A DNA stretch of 64,000 nt from Alphaproteobacteria bacterium (GTDB lineage: Bacteria > Pseudomonadota > Alphaproteobacteria > UBA8366): positions 124,001 through 188,000 of the forward strand of contig JAJFJD010000059.1 in the NCBI GenBank assembly GCA_021774335.1, given 5' to 3'. The stretch's first letter is position 1. Every line of letters starts with the position of its first letter. Positions 52,450 through 60,654 of this stretch are shown one piece after another. Under the pieces are notes generated by a model that was not told the DNA's origin, ran no database searches, and saw only the letters and a list, made by a program, of their open reading frames with translations. A program made the translations under genes and the position numbers.

Positions 52450-53049
52450 TTACAGCGAGCCGCCGAGCACGCCCTTGGTGGACGGAACGGCGTTCGCCTG
52501 CCGTGGATCGATGTCGATCGCCATCTTCAGCGACCGCGCGAGCCCTTTGTAGCAGGACTCGACGATATGGTGGCTGTTCTCGCCATAGACGTTTTCCACA
52601 TGCAGCGTGATCCCCGCGCTCTGCGCGAAGGCTTGGAACCATTCCTTGAACAGTTCGGTGTCCATGTCGCCGAGCTTGGGGGTGGGGAAATCCACCTTCC
52701 ACACCAGATAGGGCCGGTTCGAACAATCGAGCGCGACCCGGGTCAGCGTCTCGTCCATTGGGATGACCGCGTTGCCGTAGCGCACGATGCCCTTGCGGTC
52801 GCCGAGCGCTTGCGAAAACGCTTCGCCCACCGCATAGCCGGAATCCTCGGTGGTGTGGTGGAAATCGATATGCAGGTCGCCCTTGGCCCGCACGGTCAGG
52901 TCCATCAGGCTATGGCGCGAGAGCTGCTCGAGCATGTGGTCGAGAAACCCGATGCCCGTGCTCACGTCATACGTGCCCGTGCCGTCCAGGTCGATCTCCA
53001 CCTGGATTTCAGTCTCTTTGGTATTGCGCGCTACGCTTGCCTTGCGCAT
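52450..53049 (-). CDS. hisB: Imidazoleglycerol-phosphate dehydratase
   Basis: Sixth step of histidine synthesis. 199 residues, monofunctional form: RNTKETEIQVEIDLDGTGTY, GIGFLDHMLEQLSRHSLMDL, the manganese ligands DFHHTTEDSGYAVGEAF, and the C-terminal ENSHHIVESCYKGLARSLK. ATG 53049 is the family start; the frame is open to 53481 over hslV, which is not credible. First his gene of the minus-strand run and divergent from hslV (166 bp). Confidence 0.97.
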   Translation of the reverse strand: MRKASVARNTKETEIQVEIDLDGTGTYDVSTGIGFLDHMLEQLSRHSLMDLTVRAKGDLHIDFHHTTEDSGYAVGEAFSQALGDRKGIVRYGNAVIPMDETLTRVALDCSNRPYLVWKVDFPTPKLGDMDTELFKEWFQAFAQSAGITLHVENVYGENSHHIVESCYKGLARSLKMAIDIDPRQANAVPSTKGVLGGSL

Positions 53050-53215
53050 GACAGCCTCCGGTCGCTGAACCGGGCGTCTTGTATCACCCTGCCCGGCAAA
53101 GGGCCAGCAGGGAAACGGGATAGCATCGATCGATACCCCTTGATCAAACGGCGGAAAATCGCCACATCCTGTAGGCCATTTCGCAGAATCCGGTATTTCC
53201 ACTAAAAGGACAGAT

Positions 53216-53758
53216 ATGAGCGAACCCGCCACATGGCATGGCACGACGATCCTTTCGGTCCGCAAGGGCGACACGGTGGTGATTGCCGGCGACGGCCAGG
53301 TCAGCCTGGGCCAGACCGTGATCAAGGCGAACGCGCGTAAGGTGCGCCGGCTCGGCGACGGCTCCGTGATCGGGGGCTTCGCGGGCGCGACCGCCGACGC
53401 CTTCACCCTGTTCGAACGGCTCGAAGCCAAGCTGGAACAGCATCCCGGCCAGTTGACCCGCGCCTGCGTCGAGCTGGCCAAGGACTGGCGGACCGACCGC
53501 TACCTGCGCCGCCTGGAGGCGATGATGGCGGTGGCGGACTCCACCGTCTCGCTGACACTGACCGGCAACGGCGACGTGCTGGAGCCGGAAGATGGATTGA
53601 TCGGCATCGGATCGGGCGGGCCTTATGCTCTGTCGGCAGCCCGCGCGCTGATCGGCGCGACCGAGATGGACGCCGAGGAAATCGCCGCCCGCGCCATGAA
53701 GATCGCCGCCGACATCTGCGTCTATACCAATGAAAACGTTATAATCGAAAAGCTATGA
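53216..53758 (+). CDS. hslV: ATP-dependent protease proteolytic subunit HslV
   Basis: Proteasome-like peptidase of HslUV. 180 residues. The nucleophile is the first Thr of TTILSVRKGDTVVIAGDG (Thr10), exposed after removal of a nine-residue propeptide, as in other alphaproteobacteria. The following GQVSLGQTVIKANARKVRRL and SGGPYALSAARAL-like GIGSGGPYALSAARALIGAT are family-typical. AAAAGGA precedes the ATG. Overlaps hslU by 4 bp. Confidence 0.97.
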   Translation: MSEPATWHGTTILSVRKGDTVVIAGDGQVSLGQTVIKANARKVRRLGDGSVIGGFAGATADAFTLFERLEAKLEQHPGQLTRACVELAKDWRTDRYLRRLEAMMAVADSTVSLTLTGNGDVLEPEDGLIGIGSGGPYALSAARALIGATEMDAEEIAARAMKIAADICVYTNENVIIEKL

Positions 53759-55068
53759 GCTCCTTCAGCCCCCGAGAAATCGTTTCCGAACTCGACCGTT
53801 TCATTGTCGGCCAGGACGACGCCAAGCGCGCCGTCGCCGTAGCACTGCGCAACCGCTGGCGACGTCAGCAGCTGACCGACGAGATGCGCGAGGAAGTGCT
53901 GCCGAAGAACATCCTGATGATCGGCCCGACCGGCGTCGGCAAGACCGAGATCGCGCGGCGGCTGGCCAAGCTGGCCAACGCGCCCTTCATCAAGGTCGAA
54001 GCGACCAAGTTCACCGAGGTCGGCTATGTCGGCCGCGACGTGGAACAGATCGTCCGCGACCTGGTCGAGGCGGCGATCCACATCGTCCGGGTGGACCAGC
54101 GCAAAACCGTCATCCCAAAGGCCGAAGTGACAGCCGAGGAACGGGTGATCGACGCCTTGGTCGGCGAGAAAGCCAGCGACGGCACCCGCCAGTCCTTCCG
54201 CAAGAAACTGCGCGAAGGCGAGCTGGACGACCGCGAGGTGGAAATCGACGTTGCCGACACCGGCGGCATGGGGCTGCCCACGCTCGACGTGCCCGGCATG
54301 CCCGGCGCGCAGATGGGCATGATCAATCTCAACGACATGCTCGGCAAGGCCTTGGGCGGCCAGCGCACCAAGCGCAAGCGCATGACCGTGGCGGAATCCT
54401 ACGAGGTGTTGGTCGCGGAAGAGGCCGACAAGATGCTCGACGAGGAGCAAGTGGTGCGCGCCGCCATCGACTCCGTGGAGCAGAACGGTATCGTCTTCCT
54501 CGACGAGATCGACAAAGTCTGCGCCCGGTCGGACCGGCAGGGCGCGGATGTCAGCCGCGAGGGCGTGCAGCGCGACCTGCTGCCGCTGATCGAGGGCACG
54601 ACGGTCGCGACCAAGCATGGCCCGGTGCTGACCGACCATATCCTGTTCATCGCATCGGGCGCGTTCCATCTGGCGAAACCATCGGATCTGTTGCCCGAAT
54701 TGCAGGGCCGGCTGCCAATCCGCGTCGAGCTGAAAGCGCTGACCCAGAGCGATTTCGGGCGCATCCTGCGGGAGCCCGAGAACAGTCTGATCCTGCAATA
54801 CATAGCGCTGTTGAAAACGGAGGAGGTGGCGCTCAGCTTCACCGAAGACGCGATCGACGAACTGGCGCGGCTCGCCGCCACGATCAATCTGAATGTCGAG
54901 AATATCGGCGCGCGCCGTCTGCACACGGTGCTGGAAAAACTGCTTGAGGAAATCAGCTTCACCGCCACCGACCGGTCGGGCGAAGTGATCGCCATCGACG
55001 CCGACTACGTGCGCGAGCGCGTTTCCAGCCTCGCCGAGGACGCGGACCTGTCGAAGTTTATTCTGTAG
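53755..55068 (+). CDS. hslU: HslUV ATPase subunit HslU
   Basis: AAA+ unfoldase feeding HslV. 437 residues: SPREIVSELDRFIVGQDDAK, Walker A MIGPTGVGKTEIARRLAKL, pore motif GYVGRDVEQIVRDL, I-domain insertion (about 110-230), Walker B NGIVFLDEIDKVCARS, sensor and arginine finger region LPELQGRLPIRVEL, and the C-terminal tail ending SKFIL that docks into HslV. Confidence 0.98.
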   Translation: MSSFSPREIVSELDRFIVGQDDAKRAVAVALRNRWRRQQLTDEMREEVLPKNILMIGPTGVGKTEIARRLAKLANAPFIKVEATKFTEVGYVGRDVEQIVRDLVEAAIHIVRVDQRKTVIPKAEVTAEERVIDALVGEKASDGTRQSFRKKLREGELDDREVEIDVADTGGMGLPTLDVPGMPGAQMGMINLNDMLGKALGGQRTKRKRMTVAESYEVLVAEEADKMLDEEQVVRAAIDSVEQNGIVFLDEIDKVCARSDRQGADVSREGVQRDLLPLIEGTTVATKHGPVLTDHILFIASGAFHLAKPSDLLPELQGRLPIRVELKALTQSDFGRILREPENSLILQYIALLKTEEVALSFTEDAIDELARLAATINLNVENIGARRLHTVLEKLLEEISFTATDRSGEVIAIDADYVRERVSSLAEDADLSKFIL

Positions 55069-55097
55069 GAACCACCACCCATCGCGGAGGCCGGCGC

Positions 55098-55823
55098 ATG
55101 ACCGAGCGCATCTGGGACAAATTCCTGACCGACCGGGACAAGAAGGTCTTCGACCAATCCGGCTACGGCAGGCGCGTCGGGTTCGGGGCGCGGCCCGCGC
55201 TGTTCATCATCGACGTGCAATATAATTTCTGCGGCGACGACCCCGACCAGGACGAGGAGGACGCGCTTGCACAATACCGCACCTATTGCGGCAAGGCCGG
55301 CTGGCGGGCGGTGCCGCGGATCGAGCGGCTGATGACCATCGCGCGGACGAAAAACATTCCGATCTTCTATACGCAATCGGAACGCCGGGCGGATATGCTC
55401 GACAATGGCGTGCAGACCGGCAAGAGCCATCGCGGCGCAGAAAAGACCACCACCGAGGGCACCCACGCGACCCAGACCGTCGCCCCCATCGCGCCGCGCC
55501 CGCAGGATATGCTGATCGGCAAGCGAATGCCCTCGGCCTTTTTCGGCACGCCCTTCATGAGCTATCTCAACTTTCTCGACGTGGACAGTTTGATCCTGAC
55601 GGGCTGTTCGACGTCGGGCTGCCTCCGCGCCACGGCGGTCGACGCCTACAGCTACAATTTCAAGGTGACGATCCCCGAGGAGACGACCTTCGACCGGTTC
55701 GAGACCAGCCATGCCGTCAACCTCTTCGACCTGAACTGCAAATACGCGGACGTCGTCGCCACCGACGAAGTCGCCGCCTATCTGGAAAGCTTGCCCGCCC
55801 GCGACGCCATCGCCGCGGAATAG
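55098..55823 (+). CDS. Isochorismatase/N-carbamoylsarcosine amidase-like hydrolase
   Basis: 241 residues. Cys-hydrolase triad: Asp in ALFIIDVQYNFCGDD, Lys in LIGKRMPSAFFGTPF and nucleophilic Cys in LILTGCSTSGCLRATAVDAY (TGCSTSGCLRATA is typical of the N-carbamoylsarcosine amidase branch), with a cis-peptide pattern after it. Likely hydrolyses an N-carbamoyl or similar amide; the substrate is unknown. It follows hslU by 29 bp and is convergent with the OsmC gene by 11 bp. It is not part of the usual hslVU neighbourhood. Confidence 0.87.
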   Translation: MTERIWDKFLTDRDKKVFDQSGYGRRVGFGARPALFIIDVQYNFCGDDPDQDEEDALAQYRTYCGKAGWRAVPRIERLMTIARTKNIPIFYTQSERRADMLDNGVQTGKSHRGAEKTTTEGTHATQTVAPIAPRPQDMLIGKRMPSAFFGTPFMSYLNFLDVDSLILTGCSTSGCLRATAVDAYSYNFKVTIPEETTFDRFETSHAVNLFDLNCKYADVVATDEVAAYLESLPARDAIAAE

Positions 55824-55834
55824 CCAGCCCGCAC

Positions 55835-56302
55835 CTACCGCGCCGGCAGGGAAATCTCGATCTGCGTCTTCACCGAATTGGCGATGAAGCATTTGTGGTG
55901 GGCCGCGGCGTGCAGCTCCGCTTCGGCCTCGGCCGAGGGCGCCTCCTCCACATAGGTGACGGTGGGCGACAGCCGCGCATGCGTCATCGCCTGTTCGCCA
56001 TTCTCGATTGCGGCCATGGTGCCGACCGCGCGGTCCGCGTAGGACGCGACCGGATAGCCCGCCTCCTGCGCCAGATGCAAAAAGAACAGCATGTGGCAGC
56101 TCGACAGCGACGCGACGAAGGCTTCCTCCGGGTCCACGAGCGCCGGGTTCGAATAGGGTTCGGGCACGATATGCGGCGAGGGGGAGGCGGGGATCGTAGC
56201 ACCACCGTCGAACCGCCATTCGTGCTCACGCGTGTAGCGCGGCGACGGTCCGACGTCCGGATCGCGGGTCCAGACGACATGCGCATCATAGGTCGCCATC
56301 AT
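55835..56302 (-). CDS. OsmC/Ohr-family peroxide-reductase-like protein
   Basis: 155 residues; the second codon is also ATG. Typical OsmC layout with the two redox cysteines in FVASLSSCHMLFFLHLAQEA and HHKCFIANSVKTQI, about 70 residues apart. Such proteins reduce organic hydroperoxides using lipoylated or thiol partners. Last gene of the minus-strand chain; its start overlaps the end of the monooxygenase-like gene by 17 bp. Confidence 0.9.
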   Translation of the reverse strand: MMATYDAHVVWTRDPDVGPSPRYTREHEWRFDGGATIPASPSPHIVPEPYSNPALVDPEEAFVASLSSCHMLFFLHLAQEAGYPVASYADRAVGTMAAIENGEQAMTHARLSPTVTYVEEAPSAEAEAELHAAAHHKCFIANSVKTQIEISLPAR

Positions 56303-56639
56303 GAACGTCCTTCGAATCCGCCGGCGCGCCGGCCCGGTCGGTCATGCCGTAGTCGCGGATGACCTCGGCGACCCGCAGGCGATAGTCGGCAAAAATCCCG
56401 CCCCGGCCCGCCTGCTGCGCCTCGCGATGCTTGGCCAGCGACCGCCACTGCTGCACGGCGTCCTCGTCGCAAAAGAAGGAAAGCGACAACACCTTGCCGG
56501 GCGTCGTCAGGCTTTCGAACCGTTCGATCGAAATGAACCCGTCGACCTGCTCCAGCAACGGCCGCAGCTCTCCGGCGATGTCGAGATAGGCATCGCGTTC
56601 GCCGTCGTGCGGCTCGACCTCGAAAATGACGGCGATCAT
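56286..56639 (-). CDS. ABM-superfamily (antibiotic biosynthesis monooxygenase-like) protein
   Basis: 117 residues of dimeric alpha-beta barrel type: MIAVIFEVEPHDGERDAYLD, then LRPLLEQVDGFISIERFESL and VLSLSFFCDEDAVQQWRSLA, KHREAQQAGRGGIFADYRLR. Relatives include quinone- or heme-related monooxygenases and small stress proteins. Coupled to the OsmC gene (overlap) and 3 bp after the XRE regulator, suggesting a small redox operon. Confidence 0.87.
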   Translation of the reverse strand: MIAVIFEVEPHDGERDAYLDIAGELRPLLEQVDGFISIERFESLTTPGKVLSLSFFCDEDAVQQWRSLAKHREAQQAGRGGIFADYRLRVAEVIRDYGMTDRAGAPADSKDVHDGDL

Positions 56640-56642
56640 CCG

Positions 56643-57005
56643 CTACTCCTTGTCCGTGTCCTTCACCGCCGCCAGCATCCTACCGATCAAGTCGTCGGGC
56701 AGATCGGAGATGCGTTCGGCCAGCAGGTTGGCGAGTTCCGTCGCGTCCGGACTGAGACCGGCGGTGTCGACCGTGACGCGCGGGTGCGAAATCCGGGCAA
56801 GCCCTTGCAGCGCCTCGGCCTCGTCCCAGATGATGTTGAAATAGCCGCAGATCTGATGCTGTAGCAGCAGGCTCGGGCGGCCGCGCTTGCCGTGTTCCAG
56901 CGCCGACAGATAGGCAGGGGACACTTCCAGCGCCTCGGCCATGTCGGTCAGGGTGACGCCTTTCTCGCGCCGCATCTCGCGCAGTTTCTTACCGAAGGGC
57001 GTCAT
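56643..57005 (-). CDS. XRE-family transcriptional regulator
   Basis: 120 residues. N-terminal helix-turn-helix at 5-60: GKKLREMRREKGVTLTDMAE, ALEVSPAYLSALEHGKRGRP. The C-terminal part (about 75-118) is helical with no obvious effector domain. This resembles the small Cro/CI-type regulator next to smr in alphaproteobacteria. Start overlaps the smr stop by 4 bp. Confidence 0.92.
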   Translation of the reverse strand: MTPFGKKLREMRREKGVTLTDMAEALEVSPAYLSALEHGKRGRPSLLLQHQICGYFNIIWDEAEALQGLARISHPRVTVDTAGLSPDATELANLLAERISDLPDDLIGRMLAAVKDTDKE

Positions 57006-57580
57006 CGGATTCGCTTCAACAGGACATAGAGGGCTCCGTCACCGCCGTCCTTGCGCTGGGCGTGGCTGAAGGACAGGAGGCGCGGCCGCAGGTCCGCCTG
57101 GTTCAGCCAGCGCGGCACCGCCTCGCGCAGCACGCCGCCACCCTCGCGCCAGGTGCCTTTGCCCGTGACCACGAGCACGCAGCGCCGACCGGCCTCGTGC
57201 TGGCCCACGATAAAGGCGGTCAGCGCGCGGTGCGCCTCCGCCTGGGTCATGCCGTGCAGGTCGATCCGTGCCTCGATCTCCGTGCGGCCCTTGCGCAGAC
57301 TATCGGCCGTGCGGCGGTCGACACCCGGCGCGTCACCGTGGCCAAGCTCGGGCGTGGCGCGGCGGCGCGGCGGAGGTGCCGGTTGTTCCACGGAAGCGCG
57401 GCAGGGCGTCTTGGCCTTGCGGCGGGGCGAGACGGCCTTTGCCGGTGTCGCAGGGGTTAGGGGATCCCGTCCCGGCGGCAACTCATCGGCGGTGGATTTC
57501 GGAATCGGCTTCACGTCGCCGGTGACCTTACGCCACAGATCGGCCTCGTCCGCGCTGGGCCGCCGGTCCTTACCCGCCAT
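57002..57580 (-). CDS. Smr-domain protein
   Basis: 192 residues from ATG 57580. A disordered N-terminus rich in Pro/Arg, then an Smr domain (about 95-190): IDLHGMTQAEAHRALTAFIV with the DLHG motif and VLVVTGKGTWREGGGVLREA with the TGKG motif, then a basic WLNQADLRPRLLSFSHAQRK. Smr domains are endonucleases or nucleic-acid binders, here probably RNase-like (ribosome quality control in SmrB). Overlaps the lutC end by 11 bp. Confidence 0.92.
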   Translation of the reverse strand: MAGKDRRPSADEADLWRKVTGDVKPIPKSTADELPPGRDPLTPATPAKAVSPRRKAKTPCRASVEQPAPPPRRRATPELGHGDAPGVDRRTADSLRKGRTEIEARIDLHGMTQAEAHRALTAFIVGQHEAGRRCVLVVTGKGTWREGGGVLREAVPRWLNQADLRPRLLSFSHAQRKDGGDGALYVLLKRIR

Positions 57581-58316
57581 CGCGCCCCCCGCTTCCGGCC
57601 CCGTGCACAGCCAATGGGCCGTCTTCAATCAAAATGATATGCAGGCGGCGCGGACCGTGCGCACCGAGCTGGATGGTCTGCTCGATGTCGGCGGTACGCG
57701 ACGGGCCGCTAACAAAATTCACCGCGCGCGGGATCGGCCCGGTTTCGCGCAGTTGGTCCCAGGCTTCCTCATACGGGCCGACCACCTGGCTCGCCCGCAG
57801 CACCACCACATGGGTGTCGGGCAAAAAGTTCAGCGTCGTCGGATGGTCCGCGCCCGACCGCAGCATCAAGGTGCCGGTTTCCGCCACCGCCGCGAAGGCG
57901 GGCGTCAGACTGACCTCATCCGCGCCGTGCGACCGGCCATAGCTGACGGTCAGCGCCGGGCGCGCGTCCCAGGGCAGCGCCTGCAGCGTTGGGGCGGGGG
58001 CGGCGCGCACCGCGGCCGGCAGATTCTCGCCGGCGAGATAATCTGCGACCGCGCCGGGCACCGCGGCGGCGTCATCCACGCGGGCGACGGTCGCGCTGAG
58101 CGCCGTGGCATGCTCGACAAACAGCTCCACCAACGCCGGGTGATCCTTGTCGACCCGGGCCGGGATGGTGCCGCGCCGTTTCGCGGCGATCCGTTCATCG
58201 GGCGACTGGGTGTCGGGCGACTGGGCGTCAGGCGACTGAGTATCCTTGGCCTGACTTGCCTTGGCCTTTCGGATCGTGCCGAGGATCTGGTCGCGCGCGC
58301 TGACGGTATCGTTCAT
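57570..58316 (-). CDS. lutC: Lactate utilization protein LutC
   Basis: LUD-domain subunit of the LutABC L-lactate oxidase complex. 248 residues from ATG 58316; the longer frame runs over lutB. LUD motifs: DEVSLTPAFAAVAETGTLML and DHPTTLNFLPDTHVVVL, and NFVSGPSRTADIEQTIQLGA-like ending with HGPRRLHIILIEDG. The N-terminus carries a tandem QSPDT/QSPDA repeat from 15-bp DNA repeats. Overlaps lutB by 4 bp. Confidence 0.93.
   Translation of the reverse strand: MNDTVSARDQILGTIRKAKASQAKDTQSPDAQSPDTQSPDERIAAKRRGTIPARVDKDHPALVELFVEHATALSATVARVDDAAAVPGAVADYLAGENLPAAVRAAPAPTLQALPWDARPALTVSYGRSHGADEVSLTPAFAAVAETGTLMLRSGADHPTTLNFLPDTHVVVLRASQVVGPYEEAWDQLRETGPIPRAVNFVSGPSRTADIEQTIQLGAHGPRRLHIILIEDGPLAVHGAGSGGRDGG
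58199..58243 (-). repeat. Three 15-bp tandem repeats in lutC
   Basis: Units at 58199, 58214 and 58229 follow CGGGCGACTGGGTGT with few changes and encode QSPD-type repeats in a disordered N-terminal linker of LutC. Confidence 0.75.
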
Positions 58317-59734
58317 CGCTCGCCTCCCGCTGCGTCCCATTGCTGCTGGAAGGTCGCGCCCTGGGGTGCCGGCATGTCGCGATGGCGCGTCCAGCCGCCG
58401 GCGAATGGCAGGCTGCGGAAGCGGCCGCGCCGCCGTCCGGCCGCGGCCAGCGCGCGCATTTTCATCCCCGCGAAGAATTGGTAGAGCCGGGGCCGCCGCG
58501 CGAAGAAGGCCCACATCTTCAGCCCCGCGCGCACCGTGCCCGGCGTCAGACCGCGCTCGAACTCGCGCTCCCGGTAATGCCGCATCAGCTTCGGCAGCGG
58601 GATATGCATCGGGCAGACTTCCTGGCACTTGCCGCAGAAAGTCGAGGCATTCGGCAGGTGGCCCGCCTGGTCGATCCCGATCAGCGTCGGTGTCAGCACC
58701 GCGCCCATCGGGCCGGGATAGACCCAGCCATAGGCATGCCCGCCGACCGCGCCATAGACCGGGCAATGGTTCATGCAGGCACCGCAGCGGATGCAGCGCA
58801 GGATATCCTGGAACTCGGTGCCGAGCAGGGCGCTGCGCCCGTTGTCGAGCAGGACGACGTGGAACTGTTCGGGGCCGTCCTCGTCCTCCGGCCGGCGCGG
58901 CCCGGTGGAGAAGGTGGTGTAGGAAGAGAATTCCTGCCCGGTCGCCGACCGCGCGAGCAGCCGCAGGATGGTCGAGGAATCCTCCAGCGTCGGGACGATC
59001 TTTTCCAGACTGGCGGTGACGATGTGAATCTTCGGCAGGGTCTGCGTCAGATCGCCGTTGCCCTCGTTGGTGACGATCACGGTCGACCCGGTCTCGGCAA
59101 TCAGGAAATTCGCGCCGGTGATGCCGACATCCGCGTCGAGATATTTCTGCCGCAGCATCGAGCGTGCTTCGTCGACCAGCGCGCGCGGTTCGTCCAGGTT
59201 GCGGTCGGCGTCGAGCTGGTCATGCGTCTCGAAGAAGGATTCGGCGACCTTCTCCTTCGGCACGTGGATCGCGGGCGCGATGATGTGGCTCGGCGGTTCC
59301 TTGCGGAGTTGGATGATGTACTCGCCGAGATCGGTCTCGATCGGCGTGACGCCGTTCGCCTCCAGGAAATCGTTGATGCCGATCTCCTCGCCGATCATCG
59401 ACTTGCCCTTGGTCACGGTCTTGGCGTCGACCGAGCGGCAGATGTCGAGGATCGTGCGGCGCGCCTCTTCGGCGGTACGGCACCAATGCACCTGCCCGCC
59501 ATTCTCGATCACCTTGGCCTCGAAGCGCTCGAGATATGTGTCGAGATTCGCCAGGACGTGATTCTTGATGTCGCGCCCCTCGTCGCGGAGCGTGTCGAAT
59601 TCCGGCAGTTTGGCGACCGCATTGGCCCGGTTGACGACGAAGCCCACCTTCATCTTGGTCAGCGCCTGCTGCAGGTCCGGATCGGCCAGCGCTTGTCGCG
59701 CGTTCGACTTGAACGATGGGCTGGTAGTTTCCAT
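58313..59734 (-). CDS. lutB: Lactate utilization iron-sulfur protein LutB
   Basis: 473 residues. N-terminal LUD domain (about 70-290; GANFLIAETGSTVIVTNEGN) and two 4Fe-4S motifs in CIRCGACMNHCPVYGAVGGH and CGKCQEVCPMHIPLPKL, then an extended C-terminal tail. It passes electrons from L-lactate oxidation within LutABC. Overlaps lutA by one base and lutC by 4 bp. Confidence 0.95.
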   Translation of the reverse strand: METTSPSFKSNARQALADPDLQQALTKMKVGFVVNRANAVAKLPEFDTLRDEGRDIKNHVLANLDTYLERFEAKVIENGGQVHWCRTAEEARRTILDICRSVDAKTVTKGKSMIGEEIGINDFLEANGVTPIETDLGEYIIQLRKEPPSHIIAPAIHVPKEKVAESFFETHDQLDADRNLDEPRALVDEARSMLRQKYLDADVGITGANFLIAETGSTVIVTNEGNGDLTQTLPKIHIVTASLEKIVPTLEDSSTILRLLARSATGQEFSSYTTFSTGPRRPEDEDGPEQFHVVLLDNGRSALLGTEFQDILRCIRCGACMNHCPVYGAVGGHAYGWVYPGPMGAVLTPTLIGIDQAGHLPNASTFCGKCQEVCPMHIPLPKLMRHYREREFERGLTPGTVRAGLKMWAFFARRPRLYQFFAGMKMRALAAAGRRRGRFRSLPFAGGWTRHRDMPAPQGATFQQQWDAAGGER

Positions 59735-60528
59735 CAGCTTTCGCCCTCACCGGATTCCCCAATCGATTCTCCAATAGCGGGGGCGTCGGTCATGCCGGCC
59801 AGCACCTCGGCCACGTGGCGCGCCTGCACCGCCGAACCGCGCCGCTTCAGCTTGCCCGCCATGTTGAGCAGGCAGCCCATGTCGCCCGCGAGCAGCAGAT
59901 CCGCGCCGGTCGCCTCGATGTCGGCGGCCTTGTCCTCGACCATATGATTGGAGATCTCGGGATACTTCACGCAAAAAGTGCCGCCGAAGCCGCAGCAGAC
60001 CTCGGCGCTGGGCAGGTCGACCATGGTCAGCCCGTCGACCGAGCCGAGCAGGTGGCGCGGCTGCTCCTTGACCGACAGTTCGCGCAGCCCCGAACAGGAA
60101 TCGTGATAGGTCGCGGTCCCGTCGTAGCGCGCGTCCACCGCCTCCATCCCCCGGATGTCGCGCAGGAAGGACACCAGCTCATAGGTCCGGCGCGCCAGAT
60201 GGTGGGCGCGCTGCGACTGTTCGGGATCGTCGTCGAACAGGGCGGGGTAGTGGTCGCGGATCATGCCGGCGCAAGAACCGGAGGGTGCGACCACATAGTC
60301 ATAGCCGTCGAAGGCATCGAGCACCTGGCGCGCGATCGCCCGTGTATCGGCCCGGTCGCCCGAGTTATAGGCGGGCTGGCCGCAACAAGTCTGAAGCCGC
60401 GGCACCGCGACCCGGCAATCCGCCGCTTCGAGCAATTTCACCGCCGCGAAGCCGACGCTCGGCCGAAACAGGTCGACCAAACAGGTCACGAACAGACCGA
60501 CGCGGGGATTTTCTTTTTCGTGTGTCAT
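59734..60528 (-). CDS. lutA: Lactate utilization protein LutA (CCG-domain)
   Basis: 264 residues with two CCG cysteine-rich domains: CRVAVPRLQTCCGQPAYNSG and SAEVCCGFGGTFCVKYPEIS, which bind a noncubane Fe-S cluster in related heterodisulfide reductase subunits. Together with LutB and LutC it oxidises L-lactate to pyruvate. ATG 60528; a 126-bp gap separates it from mltA, so lutABC may have its own promoter. Confidence 0.95.
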   Translation of the reverse strand: MTHEKENPRVGLFVTCLVDLFRPSVGFAAVKLLEAADCRVAVPRLQTCCGQPAYNSGDRADTRAIARQVLDAFDGYDYVVAPSGSCAGMIRDHYPALFDDDPEQSQRAHHLARRTYELVSFLRDIRGMEAVDARYDGTATYHDSCSGLRELSVKEQPRHLLGSVDGLTMVDLPSAEVCCGFGGTFCVKYPEISNHMVEDKAADIEATGADLLLAGDMGCLLNMAGKLKRRGSAVQARHVAEVLAGMTDAPAIGESIGESGEGES

Positions 60529-60654
60529 GCGCCCGAACGATCAACCCTTGCCATTCCGCCAGAGAATGGCGGGCGGCGGGCGCAAATGCAACAAATCGAA
60601 ACGGATATTCAGTTAATAATGACGAGATGGCCCGCCGCGGCGGAGCCCCCTCGA

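Noticed and set aside
53050..53215. Sigma-32 promoter before hslV
   Set aside because: A CTTG is present near 53139 but no CYTAT-like -10 at 17-18 bp; not good enough to report.
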